From: an uncultured Halocynthiibacter sp.
Lineage (GTDB): Bacteria; Pseudomonadota; Alphaproteobacteria; Rhodobacterales; Rhodobacteraceae
NCBI GenBank assembly: GCA_947503035.1
Contig: CANNCD010000002.1
Location: 62,001-126,000 of the forward strand
Length of the DNA: 64,000 nucleotides
Direction: 5' to 3'
Shown here: positions 17,225 through 25,626 of the stretch, piece after piece
Position numbering within the stretch: position 1 is the first letter of the stretch
How the letters are laid out: each line of letters begins with the position of its first letter
Position numbers and translations under genes: made by a program
The notes under the pieces: model-generated
Databases searched by the model: none
What the model saw: the letters and a program-made list of their open reading frames with translations, nothing else
What the model was told of the DNA's origin: nothing

Positions 17225-19123
17225 TTACCTGATAAGAGACAAAAGAGACGCAATGTCTTCACGAGCGGATTTACTCTGTGAAATTATGCCCGCTCCTCGA
17301 ACAACCAAGTTTTCCGAGAGATCCGAATTAGAACTGGTCGCTAGTTCAGCCGCAGAATTTACCACACTTATTGGGGCTTCCGCGTCGCTAGCCTCATTGC
17401 CTGCAATCCCAAGTTTTTGTGCCTGCAATGCAAATCCAGCATCTGCGAGGGCCTGCCCCACATGTGTACGGATCGAGTCTGATCTGACTGTCTCCAAAAA
17501 ATATCTCGGGTTATGAACATATAAATTGACCAGTTCCTGCGCTGTTAGTTCTGCAGAAAATGTGCTAAATAATAGCTGTTCAAGCTCATCCTGATCAGGT
17601 TCGCTAATGTCGCGATTACTCATTTCATCGATCGCTGTGTACAACCGCTCCTCAAGAATCAAACCTTTGATCATGGCCGAGGTCAGCAAGCGACCGTCAT
17701 CCGTACCTTGGTACTCAAATGACAGAGCGTCGATCAATTCAGTCGTCCCTTTAGATAAGGTGCCATCGCCCTCTGATGCCATTTCCACCAAACGCACAGC
17801 AACTTTAGGGGCCTCTACCTCCCCCGCTTGCAAAATATCATTATAGATATCTTTTGCCGGTTCCGCCTCACCAAGTTCATCATACATGCGGGCGTATGCC
17901 GCTTTCAGCTCTAAGGAAGCAGGGATGTCAAGCCTATCCAGTGACGAGCGAACAAGGCGCGCGGACTCCATGTCTTGATCACGAACAAACGCGTCAATCA
18001 GCGCCGGCCCCAGTGAACTGCGAAGATGGGCTGGCAGGCTCGAAAATTCTGCCAGAGCGCTATTCTTGTCGTTTGTGTCAAGCTCGCTTCCAGAAAGGAC
18101 CCGCCACATTGTCAATCCGGTGTGACACTCAGAAGTAAAAAAGCTGTTCTCTAAATCTGGGTAGGAAGCGCTACCGGTATTTAGCTCGACCAATCGAGCA
18201 ATAGAACTCAACGTTTCATTATTTTCAATTGATGGAAACGAAGAAAGAATTGAATGCGCCTCTCTACCTTGCCCCGCATAGATATGAGAGAGGACCAATT
18301 TTCGCAACCAGCTCAAGTCTACTTGCCCCGCTTCATCAATCAAATTTCGACGCGCAGTCGAAATGCCGGAATATATAGAATCTGCGTTTCCCCAAGAGGC
18401 AATGGAGAAGTCCGACCTATCTTCGCATACCGCTTCTTCGAGCTCTCGTGTTGCTAGATCCACTCGTTGATTGAACGCATCTCGCGACAGCCTTATTTGC
18501 TCGGAAACAGCCGCCAACTCTTCGCTAGCACTTCCCCCCCCCGCCATCTCAAAGTTTTGCGTCGCTAGCAAACCTCCTTGGGTAGCTGCGGCGGCCACTT
18601 CAGACACAAGCGTGCTTGGCATGGACGCAGAGGGGCTTTGTGACTCGCTCAGGTTTTCTACAAAATTCGGCGTTAAATTTCTGTTGGGCGACTTGGGCTG
18701 ACTACGATTAACCTTCCAGTCAAGCTGTCCCAGTTGAGCACTTGTGGCCTGCGGGTCCCGCGCACTCAGCTCAAGGGGAAATTGTTCTGAAATATCGATA
18801 ACCAGACCTTGACTAGTGATCGGGAAGCTCCGCACGCCACACTCACAGTTCAAAGATATTGCAAGCCCATCACGGCTCTGCTCCATGCCCTCAATTCTGG
18901 CGCGATCAATCCGGTCGAAGACATTGCTGAGATCCACGTCAGTGCCATTTGGTAATTCAATGAAGAACCCCTCTGCGTTCTCCTCGAGCTGCCAAGTGGT
19001 CGCTTCCTCTCCAGAAAGAAAGATGCGTGTAAAATTTCCATGCTCACCGGTTCGGACCACAACATCAGCGCTTTGTGCCGCCGCCCCGATCAAAAGGAAT
19101 AACAAAGTTAGAGCTCTAATCAT
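17225..19123 (-). CDS. Large secreted protein co-encoded with MotA; MotC-like candidate
   Basis: A 632-residue protein that I do not recognise as a named family. Residues 1-19 form a signal peptide (ends AQSA), so it is periplasmic. Residues ~20-115 look like a beta-rich domain (GNFTRIFLSGEEATTWQLEE; a CEC pair near residue 94). A Ser/Pro/Asn-rich linker follows, a coiled-coil stretch at ~200-235, and then an all-helical region (~270-570) whose Leu/Ala pattern suggests TPR-like repeats. The start overlaps the motA stop by 4 bases, so it is made with the stator. A MotE-like protein is encoded just upstream. In rhizobia MotE is the chaperone of periplasmic MotC, so a MotC-like stator role is inferred from context. 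Confidence 0.5.
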   Translation of the reverse strand: MIRALTLLFLLIGAAAQSADVVVRTGEHGNFTRIFLSGEEATTWQLEENAEGFFIELPNGTDVDLSNVFDRIDRARIEGMEQSRDGLAISLNCECGVRSFPITSQGLVIDISEQFPLELSARDPQATSAQLGQLDWKVNRSQPKSPNRNLTPNFVENLSESQSPSASMPSTLVSEVAAAATQGGLLATQNFEMAGGGSASEELAAVSEQIRLSRDAFNQRVDLATRELEEAVCEDRSDFSIASWGNADSIYSGISTARRNLIDEAGQVDLSWLRKLVLSHIYAGQGREAHSILSSFPSIENNETLSSIARLVELNTGSASYPDLENSFFTSECHTGLTMWRVLSGSELDTNDKNSALAEFSSLPAHLRSSLGPALIDAFVRDQDMESARLVRSSLDRLDIPASLELKAAYARMYDELGEAEPAKDIYNDILQAGEVEAPKVAVRLVEMASEGDGTLSKGTTELIDALSFEYQGTDDGRLLTSAMIKGLILEERLYTAIDEMSNRDISEPDQDELEQLLFSTFSAELTAQELVNLYVHNPRYFLETVRSDSIRTHVGQALADAGFALQAQKLGIAGNEASDAEAPISVVNSAAELATSSNSDLSENLVVRGAGIISQSKSAREDIASLLSLIR

Positions 19124-19989
19124 GCTGCGAAGTTCTTCGCTTCTTTTAACGCGGCCTCAAGATCGACAAAGGACGGTCTGCAATGGCCAGGCGTATTTTG
19201 ACGCCCAACCTCGATACAGATGTTTGTTGCGTGGTTGTGGAGATTGGCCACCATGACCTCACGAATAAGGTGATAGAACTGCGCGTCTTCTTCAACTACG
19301 GTTTTCACCTTGGTAGCAAATGGCCCTACCAAGCCGTAGGCTAGGAACACACCCAAGAACGTTCCAACCAGCGCGCCGCCAATCATTTTCCCCAAAATTT
19401 CAGGAGGTTGGTCGATCGACCCCATCGTTTTGATAACCCCAAGAACCGCCGCTACGATTCCTAGCGCTGGTAGGCCATCTGCCATTGCTTGAAGCGCGTG
19501 ACTGGAGTGCAAGGAATGATGAACGTTCGCATCGAGCCGCTTTTCAAGAACTTCTTCGACCTGATGTGGGTCATCATAGTTCATAGTCGCAGACCTAAGA
19601 GTATCGCAAATCAGTTCGACAGCTTCGCTATCGCCTGCAATTTTTGCGTACCGACCGAAAATACTAGAATCGGCTGGGTTCTCAATGTGCTCCTCCAGCC
19701 CGACAGGGTTTTGTCGGGCGAGTTGAATAAGCTCAAACATTAAGCACAAGAGATCTCGGTAATCATCGTGATGCCAGCTCGGCCCCTTAAAGACCTTTCC
19801 AACATCCTTGATCGTATGCTTGACCGACGGCATATCATTCGAGATTAAGAATGCCCCCGCAGCAGCCCCCCCAATCATCGCGAACTCAAAAGGAAGGGAC
19901 TTCAAAATAAGGCCCATCGTGCCACCAGACGCCAGATATCCGCCAAAAACCATAACAAAGATAACAACTATGCCAACTATGCCAATCAT
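19120..19989 (-). CDS. motA: Flagellar motor stator protein MotA
   Basis: A 289-residue membrane protein with four hydrophobic segments: about 3-22, 33-50, 170-190 and 203-222. The third segment region has ADGLPALGIVAAVLGVIKTM and the fourth AYGLVGPFATKVK, containing the two conserved channel prolines of MotA. The cytoplasmic loop between segments 2 and 3 is long and charged, as needed to contact FliG. It lies in the fliL-membrane protein-motE-like-motA operon. motB, normally its partner, is not adjacent and not in the window. Confidence 0.96.
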   Translation of the reverse strand: MIGIVGIVVIFVMVFGGYLASGGTMGLILKSLPFEFAMIGGAAAGAFLISNDMPSVKHTIKDVGKVFKGPSWHHDDYRDLLCLMFELIQLARQNPVGLEEHIENPADSSIFGRYAKIAGDSEAVELICDTLRSATMNYDDPHQVEEVLEKRLDANVHHSLHSSHALQAMADGLPALGIVAAVLGVIKTMGSIDQPPEILGKMIGGALVGTFLGVFLAYGLVGPFATKVKTVVEEDAQFYHLIREVMVANLHNHATNICIEVGRQNTPGHCRPSFVDLEAALKEAKNFAA

Positions 19990-20040
19990 ACCGATTCTCC
20001 CAATTTCCTATGACCAACTTGCACCAAAGGGCCTTAACAA

Positions 20041-20649
20041 TTACTGAGTGATGATTGAATTTGTGGGGACTTCGGCATTTCGCCCCGCCAAAATCACGCT
20101 AATTGCATAAGCGGTCTGAGGTTCCAGACCTGCCATTATTGCCGCCGCTGCTTCGGGTCGCATGCGCGCTAAGAAGCCGGAGGAGAATTCGGGGTCCATT
20201 TCCGCGAAGAGGACCGCGGCATCCTGAGGCTTCATGCTCTCATATAAAGTTGTGAGTTGAAGCAGGTCATTTTCGGCTGCCGAATTTGCCATAGCCATAG
20301 TCGCGGCAAGTGCCGTTTCAGTTTCGACCATTACTTCAATCTTGCTCTCAATCTCGACGCGAGCCGCCGCAAGTTTGTTCTCAAGTTCTTCGAGTTCCGC
20401 CTTTCGAGAGACGAGTGCAGAATCGCGTGCCTTGATTTCCATCATCATCTCGGCAATTTCAGACCCAGGAGGGCAAATCATCGGCTCGACATCGGTCGCA
20501 CCCGGAGCCTCTCGCCCAATGTCTGCCATTTCTTTTGCAAGAACCGTGCCAGTTTCACCCGTCAACCTAAGCACACCTGAGCTTACGAGGAGGAGTACAA
20601 TGATTCGGAGAACCCATTTTCGTGGTCGATAACCTGCCTGAAGCGCCAT
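20041..20649 (-). CDS. MotE-like protein with MgtE N-terminal-like domain
   Basis: A 202-residue protein with an N-terminal membrane anchor (about 13-30, VLRIIVLLLVSSGVLRL), a coiled coil (about 70-115, RKAELEELENKLAAARVEIE), and a C-terminal domain like MgtE-N (LYESMKPQDAAVLFAEMDPE, then LARMRPEAAAAIMAGLEPQT). This architecture matches MotE, the periplasmic chaperone that folds and stabilises MotC in rhizobia. It precedes motA by 51 bases and overlaps the previous gene by one base. An older alternative name for such proteins is magnesium transporter MgtE-like, which the anchor and context make unlikely. Confidence 0.75.
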   Translation of the reverse strand: MALQAGYRPRKWVLRIIVLLLVSSGVLRLTGETGTVLAKEMADIGREAPGATDVEPMICPPGSEIAEMMMEIKARDSALVSRKAELEELENKLAAARVEIESKIEVMVETETALAATMAMANSAAENDLLQLTTLYESMKPQDAAVLFAEMDPEFSSGFLARMRPEAAAAIMAGLEPQTAYAISVILAGRNAEVPTNSIITQ

Positions 20650-21050
20650 TACACCGCCTCCTCAAGGTTGGAACGATGGCGAAAAAACATCGTATCCGCT
20701 TGCACTTCTTTGGCTTGCGCCGACTTGAATGACGCAACCGGCTCTTCAACTGGGACAGACACCTCAACGGGCACGTCGTGCATCGCTGCCATCAAAAGCT
20801 CGAGCCGCTCAGATGCATCTTCCGATTTCTGCGTTATCTCTTTGAGTTTCGCTCCAGATTCCAGCGCTGCGACCTCTGCGCGAGACAAGGTTTTGCTTAG
20901 GTCATCTACCTGAGCAGACAAAACGGCGACTGCACCGCCGACGCCTTTTTCAAGGTCATTAAATTTGGCCAGTCGACGCGAAAGAACCATACAATAAAGG
21001 GCTGCGCCAAGAGCACCCGCAACCAATAGCATGTCAGCGATAAGTGTCAT
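20649..21050 (-). CDS. Small anchored coiled-coil protein between fliL and motE-like gene
   Basis: A 133-residue protein with one N-terminal transmembrane segment (residues 3-22), a basic patch (SRRLAKF), a predicted coiled coil (about 35-85), and an acidic tail. It resembles a small protein found between fliL and motE in alphaproteobacterial flagellar clusters (I believe annotated as DUF6468). No biochemical role can be read from the sequence. It follows fliL by 9 bases and overlaps the motE-like gene by one base, so a motor- or stator-related role is likely. Confidence 0.6.
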   Translation of the reverse strand: MTLIADMLLVAGALGAALYCMVLSRRLAKFNDLEKGVGGAVAVLSAQVDDLSKTLSRAEVAALESGAKLKEITQKSEDASERLELLMAAMHDVPVEVSVPVEEPVASFKSAQAKEVQADTMFFRHRSNLEEAV

Positions 21051-21059
21051 ATTCTTCTC

Positions 21060-21563
21060 CTAGTTTAACACGAATTCCATGACCAATAAGTCATTCACTC
21101 GATCCCGCCCGACAACGGTTTGAATTCTGCGAAGCATCTGCGCGCGCAACAAAACAAGTGACGATGGCTGCTCAAGGTCTTGGACGTCGACCGCGCGCAA
21201 ATAACCGTTCAGCACGTCCGCAACGCGCGGCAATACTCCTTCGACATCGGCCTGATACTCACTCCCGACTTCGAGTTGTGCTCCAAATCGCAAGTATTGA
21301 TATTTGGAGTTCGGCCCAAGCGTCACAACCAGGGGATCCAGCGGCACGAATACAACGTCTGGCAGATCCTCCATTGGCTCTTCTTCCGCGACCTCTTGCA
21401 CGTCCCCCTCGGTGTCAGACCCAAGAATCATGCCCGATTGCACGGCGAAGAATCCGGCGCCGCCGCCCACAAGAGCCAACACAACCCCAATGATCAGCGG
21501 GAGTTTGGATTTTTTCTTAGGTACGTCTTCACCAAGTTCTTCTGTTTGATCTTCGTCAGCCAT
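21060..21563 (-). CDS. fliL: Flagellar basal-body protein FliL
   Basis: A 167-residue single-pass membrane protein. It has an acidic cytoplasmic head, a membrane segment at about 20-45 (LPLIIGVVLALVGGGAGFF), an acidic linker and a periplasmic FliL domain (VFVPLDPLVVTLGPNSKYQY, and a C-terminal RDRVNDLLVMEFVLN). FliL rings associate with MotA/MotB stators and raise torque. It is first in the motor operon and divergent from fliF, with a CtrA-like box between them. Confidence 0.93.
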   Translation of the reverse strand: MADEDQTEELGEDVPKKKSKLPLIIGVVLALVGGGAGFFAVQSGMILGSDTEGDVQEVAEEEPMEDLPDVVFVPLDPLVVTLGPNSKYQYLRFGAQLEVGSEYQADVEGVLPRVADVLNGYLRAVDVQDLEQPSSLVLLRAQMLRRIQTVVGRDRVNDLLVMEFVLN

Positions 21564-21609
21564 AGCGCCACCATTTTTCTTGCTTCATCGTTTTATAACC
21601 CATGGAAAA

Positions 21610-21624
21610 CTAACCGATTGTTAA
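21610..21624. promoter_or_regulatory. CtrA-like box between fliL and fliF
   Basis: CTAA-CCGATTG-TTAA, seven of eight half-site bases and exact 7-base spacing. It lies 46 bases before the fliL ATG and 69 before the fliF GTG, so a shared element for both operons is likely. Confidence 0.55.
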
Positions 21625-21693
21625 GGCTGTTCAGGGAAAACTCTATTTATCGGTCGTGCAGAAGGCGCGGCCTACTACTTAGGAGCAGAACTC

Positions 21694-23337
21694 GTGCAGC
21701 AATTAATTTCCCTTTGGTCGTCCCTCGAGCCGCGCCGTCGGGTAATGGCCGTCGTCGCAAGCCTTGCAGTCATTGCAACCGTTGTCGCTATGTCCAAAAT
21801 CGCGTCCAGCCCAACCATGTCTCTTCTATATGCCGGTATGGAGAGCGAAGCGGCTGGCGAAGTCGTTGCTGCGCTTGAGCAACAGTCCGTGACCTATGAA
21901 ATTAGGGGCGATTCGATATTTGTAGAAGCGACAAGGCGCGATGAACTACGGATGATTCTTGCCGGCGAGGGGCTTCCTGCGAGCGACGCCAAAGGGTACG
22001 AGCTGCTCGATTCGCTTTCTGGTTTCGGGACCACTTCCCAAATGTTCGACGCCGCATACTGGCGCGCAAAAGAAGGTGAGCTCGCACGCACGATGGTCGC
22101 AAGCCCCTTTGTTAAATCCGCACGCGTTCATATTTCGAATCAATCCAACGTACCATTCCAACAGGCGGCACAGGTAACAGCATCCGCATCTGTTACGGGG
22201 GCACGTGGACCAATTTCGGCGCAGCAAGCACAAGCGTTACAGTATCTAATCGCATCCGCGGTTTCAGGCCTAAATTCGGATGAGGTATCCATAATTGATG
22301 CGCAAACGGGGGCGATCATCAACTCTGATACCGCCAATTCCAGTGCTGGGCAGACAGATCGAGCGCAGGTTCTTAAGGAATCGGTCGAACGCATTCTCGC
22401 GGCTCATGTTGGCCCCAACGGCGCCATTGTCGAAGTCTCCGTGGAAACAGAGACATCACGCGAAACAATCTTGGAAACGGTTGTCGATCCTTCAAGCCGT
22501 GTGGCAATCAGCACAGATACCGAACAGCGAAACAATACCGCATCTGACAGCGGCGCGAACGGGGTAACCGTCGCCAGCAATGTTGCAGAAGGAGATGCCG
22601 CCGGCGACGGAACATCAAGCAGCCAAAACAACGAGAGCAGAGAACGAATCAACTACGAAGTATCCGAAACCCAGCGAGAGATCTTAAAAGCACCGGGAAC
22701 GACAAAACGTATTACAGTCGCTGTCCTCGTAAACGGGAGCATGACGACAGATGAAACAGGTCGCGAGGTATTCGTGCCACGCGATGCAGATGAGCTCGCA
22801 GCGATAGAAGAGCTGGTGGCTTCTGCGGTGGGCTACGACGAACAACGCGGCGATGTGATCACCATCAAGTCACTTCAGTTTGAGCCAGTCCAATCACTTG
22901 GAACCGAGGCATCATCGGTTTCGTCGGCGCCTCTTGATATGATGTCCCTGATTCAGCTCGGTGTGCTGGCCGTAGTTTCGATCATTCTAGGACTATTCGT
23001 CGTTCGCCCGATTTTATCGTCTGGCGCAGCACTCCCCTCCGAAGGCACGGCCATTGCCCTTCCGCCAGCCAATTTCGGTTCTTCATCGCAGGTTCAGGAC
23101 GCAATGTCCCAACATCAACCAAATGGGCTGACTGGTGAAATACAAGACGGCCCATTTCCACCCCCGTCAACAATAGGCAACACAGCCCAGTCCGCGGGTC
23201 ATCCCGCTCTCGTCGATCCTGCGACCACGGAACAGCAAGATCCTGTGTCACGCCTAAAAGACTTAATCGACGAGCGTCAGGATGAAACCATCGAGATTCT
23301 TAGAAGTTGGATGGAAAACGACAAGGAGGAAGCATAG
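21694..23337 (+). CDS. fliF: Flagellar MS-ring protein FliF
   Basis: A 547-residue protein. A transmembrane segment at about 20-37 (VMAVVASLAVIATVVAM) is followed by the YscJ-type ring-building domains (LEQQSVTYEIRGDSIFVEAT, MLAGEGLPASDAKGYEL-like region near 90). A second transmembrane segment lies at about 413-432 and the C-terminal helix ends SRLKDLIDERQDETIEILRS, the FliG-binding tail. The start codon is GTG at 21694, after TAGGAGCAG. FliF is the first gene of fliF-fliH-fliN-fliP. Its intact tail implies a FliG encoded elsewhere. Confidence 0.96.
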   Translation: MQQLISLWSSLEPRRRVMAVVASLAVIATVVAMSKIASSPTMSLLYAGMESEAAGEVVAALEQQSVTYEIRGDSIFVEATRRDELRMILAGEGLPASDAKGYELLDSLSGFGTTSQMFDAAYWRAKEGELARTMVASPFVKSARVHISNQSNVPFQQAAQVTASASVTGARGPISAQQAQALQYLIASAVSGLNSDEVSIIDAQTGAIINSDTANSSAGQTDRAQVLKESVERILAAHVGPNGAIVEVSVETETSRETILETVVDPSSRVAISTDTEQRNNTASDSGANGVTVASNVAEGDAAGDGTSSSQNNESRERINYEVSETQREILKAPGTTKRITVAVLVNGSMTTDETGREVFVPRDADELAAIEELVASAVGYDEQRGDVITIKSLQFEPVQSLGTEASSVSSAPLDMMSLIQLGVLAVVSIILGLFVVRPILSSGAALPSEGTAIALPPANFGSSSQVQDAMSQHQPNGLTGEIQDGPFPPPSTIGNTAQSAGHPALVDPATTEQQDPVSRLKDLIDERQDETIEILRSWMENDKEEA

Positions 23338-23937
23338 ATGCCGAGCCCACTCATGCTAGATGACTTTTCTTCAACTGTAATCGCCAACTCGGCTGGAGAC
23401 AGCGGTACCCTATCAGAGGATGCTAGGCTTGAAGCTTTCGAAGAAGGCTACAAGGCTGGCTGGGACGATGTCGTCGCCGCACAGCAAAAAGATACACATC
23501 GAATTGGCGAAGATCTGGCTCGGAATCTTTCTGACCTATCTTTCACTTATCACGAAGTTCGTACAAATATTCTTCAGGCTCTACGCCCTCTTCTTCATGA
23601 AATTTTGGGCAAGGTTCTACCTGTTTCGGCTTCCGCGGCCTTACCGGAGTTGATCAACGAACACGTGAGCGACATCGCAGATTCAGCCACGCATCTCCCA
23701 ATTTTGATAACGGTGCATCCTGACTTGGTCGAAACAGTTGGTGATCTCATCCCAGAGTCATCTTCTCTTCCCGTTTCTACCCATGCGGATCCCTCACTCA
23801 CGAATGGACAGGCCATGATCAAATTCGCGGATCAAGAACACCAAATCGACCTAGACGGGGCAATTGCGAATATGAACGCCGCCCTAAAAGATTTTTTTGA
23901 AGCAGAATTCAAGGAACGCGCAAATGGAACAAACTAA
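23338..23937 (+). CDS. fliH: FliH-like export ATPase regulator
   Basis: A 199-residue protein without signal peptide. The EAFEEGYKAGWDDVVAAQQK stretch (about 30-50) resembles the FliH/HrpE-type entry into a long coiled coil, and the C-terminal half has a mixed alpha/beta region typical of FliH. FliH forms a dimer that holds FliI and anchors it to the C-ring via FliN. The gene is immediately after the fliF stop and overlaps the fliN start. Divergence is high, so assignment relies on layout, length and the EGYxxG motif. Confidence 0.75.
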   Translation: MPSPLMLDDFSSTVIANSAGDSGTLSEDARLEAFEEGYKAGWDDVVAAQQKDTHRIGEDLARNLSDLSFTYHEVRTNILQALRPLLHEILGKVLPVSASAALPELINEHVSDIADSATHLPILITVHPDLVETVGDLIPESSSLPVSTHADPSLTNGQAMIKFADQEHQIDLDGAIANMNAALKDFFEAEFKERANGTN

Positions 23938-24196
23938 TGAGACAGCCGCCGGTAAGGACACCCCATTCAACCAAGTCCCAATTGAGATCATGGTATCCGT
24001 CGGCAAGGCACACCCAGCCGTAAAGGACCTTCTGAATCTGGGGCCAAATTCGGTGCTCGCGCTCGACAAATCGGTCTCCGACGCGGTGGAACTCTTTGCG
24101 GGCGGTCGACTTATCGCGCGCGGCGAACTTCAAGAAAACGAGGGGCAGCTTGCCGTACGATTGACAGAAGTGGCAGAAATTGAAAGCGGCATTTAA
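23924..24196 (+). CDS. fliN: Flagellar C-ring protein FliN
   Basis: A 90-residue SpoA-domain protein: VPIEIMVSVGKAHPAVKDLL, then LDKSVSDAVELFAGGRLIAR and GELQENEGQLAVRLTEVAE. FliN sits at the bottom of the C-ring, where it contacts FliM, FliH and CheY. The start is taken as the ATG at 23924, 8 bases after AAGGA; it overlaps the fliH end by 14 bases. A longer start at 23897 is possible but adds nothing family-like. FliM and FliG are not nearby. Confidence 0.92.
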   Translation: MEQTNETAAGKDTPFNQVPIEIMVSVGKAHPAVKDLLNLGPNSVLALDKSVSDAVELFAGGRLIARGELQENEGQLAVRLTEVAEIESGI

Positions 24197-24197
24197 T

Positions 24198-24923
24198 ATG
24201 ATAACTCGGCTCGCGTTTTTGATGGCGCTGATCTCGATAGGCGCGCCTTCATTTGCGCAGGACGTTTCGATAGATTTTGGCGATCAATCATCACTGTCCG
24301 CCACTTCGATTCAGCTGATGGCCCTAATCACAGTGCTAAGCATCGCACCAGGCCTGGCGATCATGATCACCTGCTTTCCCTTCATCGTGACCGTCCTATC
24401 GATCCTTCGACAAGCAATAGGGCTACAACAATCTCCGCCAAATATGCTGATCGTCAGCCTCGCTTTATTCCTAACCTATTTTGTAATGGATCCTGTTTTC
24501 ACCCAAGCATGGGAGACCGGTATAAAACCCCTTCGGGACGGCGTTGTTGAATTTGATGTCGCCATTGACCGTACCCTCGAGCCGTTTCGAATATTCATGG
24601 CCGCCCGTATTGATCCAGATACGTTTAATACCTTGGCAGAGTTGCGCCCCAATGCCGCCACCGCGGCCCCAGCACAAGAACAGCCGCTCTCACTGCTGAT
24701 CCCGTCGTTCCTGCTAAGTGAGGTCGAACGCGCATTTCAGATCGGTTTCCTCGTCTTCCTGCCGTTTTTGATCATCGATTTGGTGGTTGCCGCAGTGCTT
24801 ATGTCCATGGGGATGATGATGGTTCCGCCTGCAATCGTATCCCTCCCATTCAAGCTGGCGTTTTTTGTGGTTGCAGATGGCTGGAGCCTTATTTCGAGCG
24901 CTCTCGTCCGGAGTTATTTTTGA
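24198..24923 (+). CDS. fliP: Flagellar export gate protein FliP
   Basis: A 241-residue membrane protein with an N-terminal signal peptide (about 1-20, ending PSFAQ) and four membrane segments. The family signature is ITVLSIAPGLAIMITCFPFI at about 45-64, then RQAIGLQQSPPNMLIVSLAL. The C-terminal hairpin contains MGMMMVPPAIVSLPFKL. FliP is the pentameric core of the export channel. The ATG at 24198 is one base after the fliN stop. It closes the flagellar cluster; the next gene belongs to LPS transport. Confidence 0.96.
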   Translation: MITRLAFLMALISIGAPSFAQDVSIDFGDQSSLSATSIQLMALITVLSIAPGLAIMITCFPFIVTVLSILRQAIGLQQSPPNMLIVSLALFLTYFVMDPVFTQAWETGIKPLRDGVVEFDVAIDRTLEPFRIFMAARIDPDTFNTLAELRPNAATAAPAQEQPLSLLIPSFLLSEVERAFQIGFLVFLPFLIIDLVVAAVLMSMGMMMVPPAIVSLPFKLAFFVVADGWSLISSALVRSYF

Positions 24924-25000
24924 TTGCTCGGCGGCTATCCCCCATATAGACCCTACTTCGGGTCAAGGGGTTGGTCTTGGCGCCATCCGTGCTAGATTAC

Positions 25001-25012
25001 CCCCTGAAGGGG
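25001..25012 (+). promoter_or_regulatory. Short hairpin before lptC start
   Basis: CCCC-TGAA-GGGG, a 4-bp stem with a tetraloop, ends 10 bases before the lptC ATG and covers the G-rich part of the likely ribosome-binding site (GGGGCAGCGG). It could lower translation of lptC. Nothing else stands out in the gap after fliP apart from a weak GACCC/GGGTC hairpin at 24949-24964. Confidence 0.3.
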
Positions 25013-25022
25013 CAGCGGATAA

Positions 25023-25616
25023 ATGGCGACATACGACAATAGGCATTCAAGATTTGTGGCCCGTGCCAAGGTGGTCTTGCCGCTTCTTGCGCTTGGATTA
25101 CTGTCAACATTATTCCTTTTTTACCAGGGAACTGTCGATCCGAATGATACGATCATTTATGCGGATGTTGATGTCTCTGACCTCGCACAAGACGAGAATA
25201 TCAAAAGCCCCCGCTATGCAGGGGTCACCGAAGATGGAACGGCGATCAATGTAAGCTCCGCGACAATCGCCCCATCACAATCTCAGGCATTGGCACACCG
25301 CGTTGAAACACGTTTCGAAACCCAGTCTGGCCTTGTGGTAGACATCCGCGCGCGCACCGGAAGCCTCGACACGGCTCAACGTACCGTTACTTTATCAGGC
25401 GGTGCGGTGCTGCAATCGTCTTCGGGGTACGTTATTTCGACGGATACAATTGCGTCATCGCTTCAGAGGACCGAAATCTCCCTACCCTCACACGTTACCG
25501 CAGTCGGGCCGTTCGGAAGAATCGAAGCCGGCTCAGGAGAGCTCATGGATCAAAATGGATCCTATGTTCTCGATTTCCAAGGCGGTGTAAGACTGCTATA
25601 CACTCCGAGCAATTAA
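25023..25616 (+). CDS. lptC: LPS export system protein LptC
   Basis: A 197-residue protein with one N-terminal membrane anchor (about 13-33) and a beta-rich periplasmic domain (SPRYAGVTEDGTAINVSSAT, then repeating beta segments). LptC links the LptBFG ATPase complex to the periplasmic LptA bridge and passes LPS outwards. It is 10 bases upstream of lptA. The lptC-lptA-lptB order is the usual operon. Sequence is low in invariant residues, so the call rests on topology and on the neighbours. Confidence 0.88.
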   Translation: MATYDNRHSRFVARAKVVLPLLALGLLSTLFLFYQGTVDPNDTIIYADVDVSDLAQDENIKSPRYAGVTEDGTAINVSSATIAPSQSQALAHRVETRFETQSGLVVDIRARTGSLDTAQRTVTLSGGAVLQSSSGYVISTDTIASSLQRTEISLPSHVTAVGPFGRIEAGSGELMDQNGSYVLDFQGGVRLLYTPSN

Positions 25617-25626
25617 GGACAAAAGA

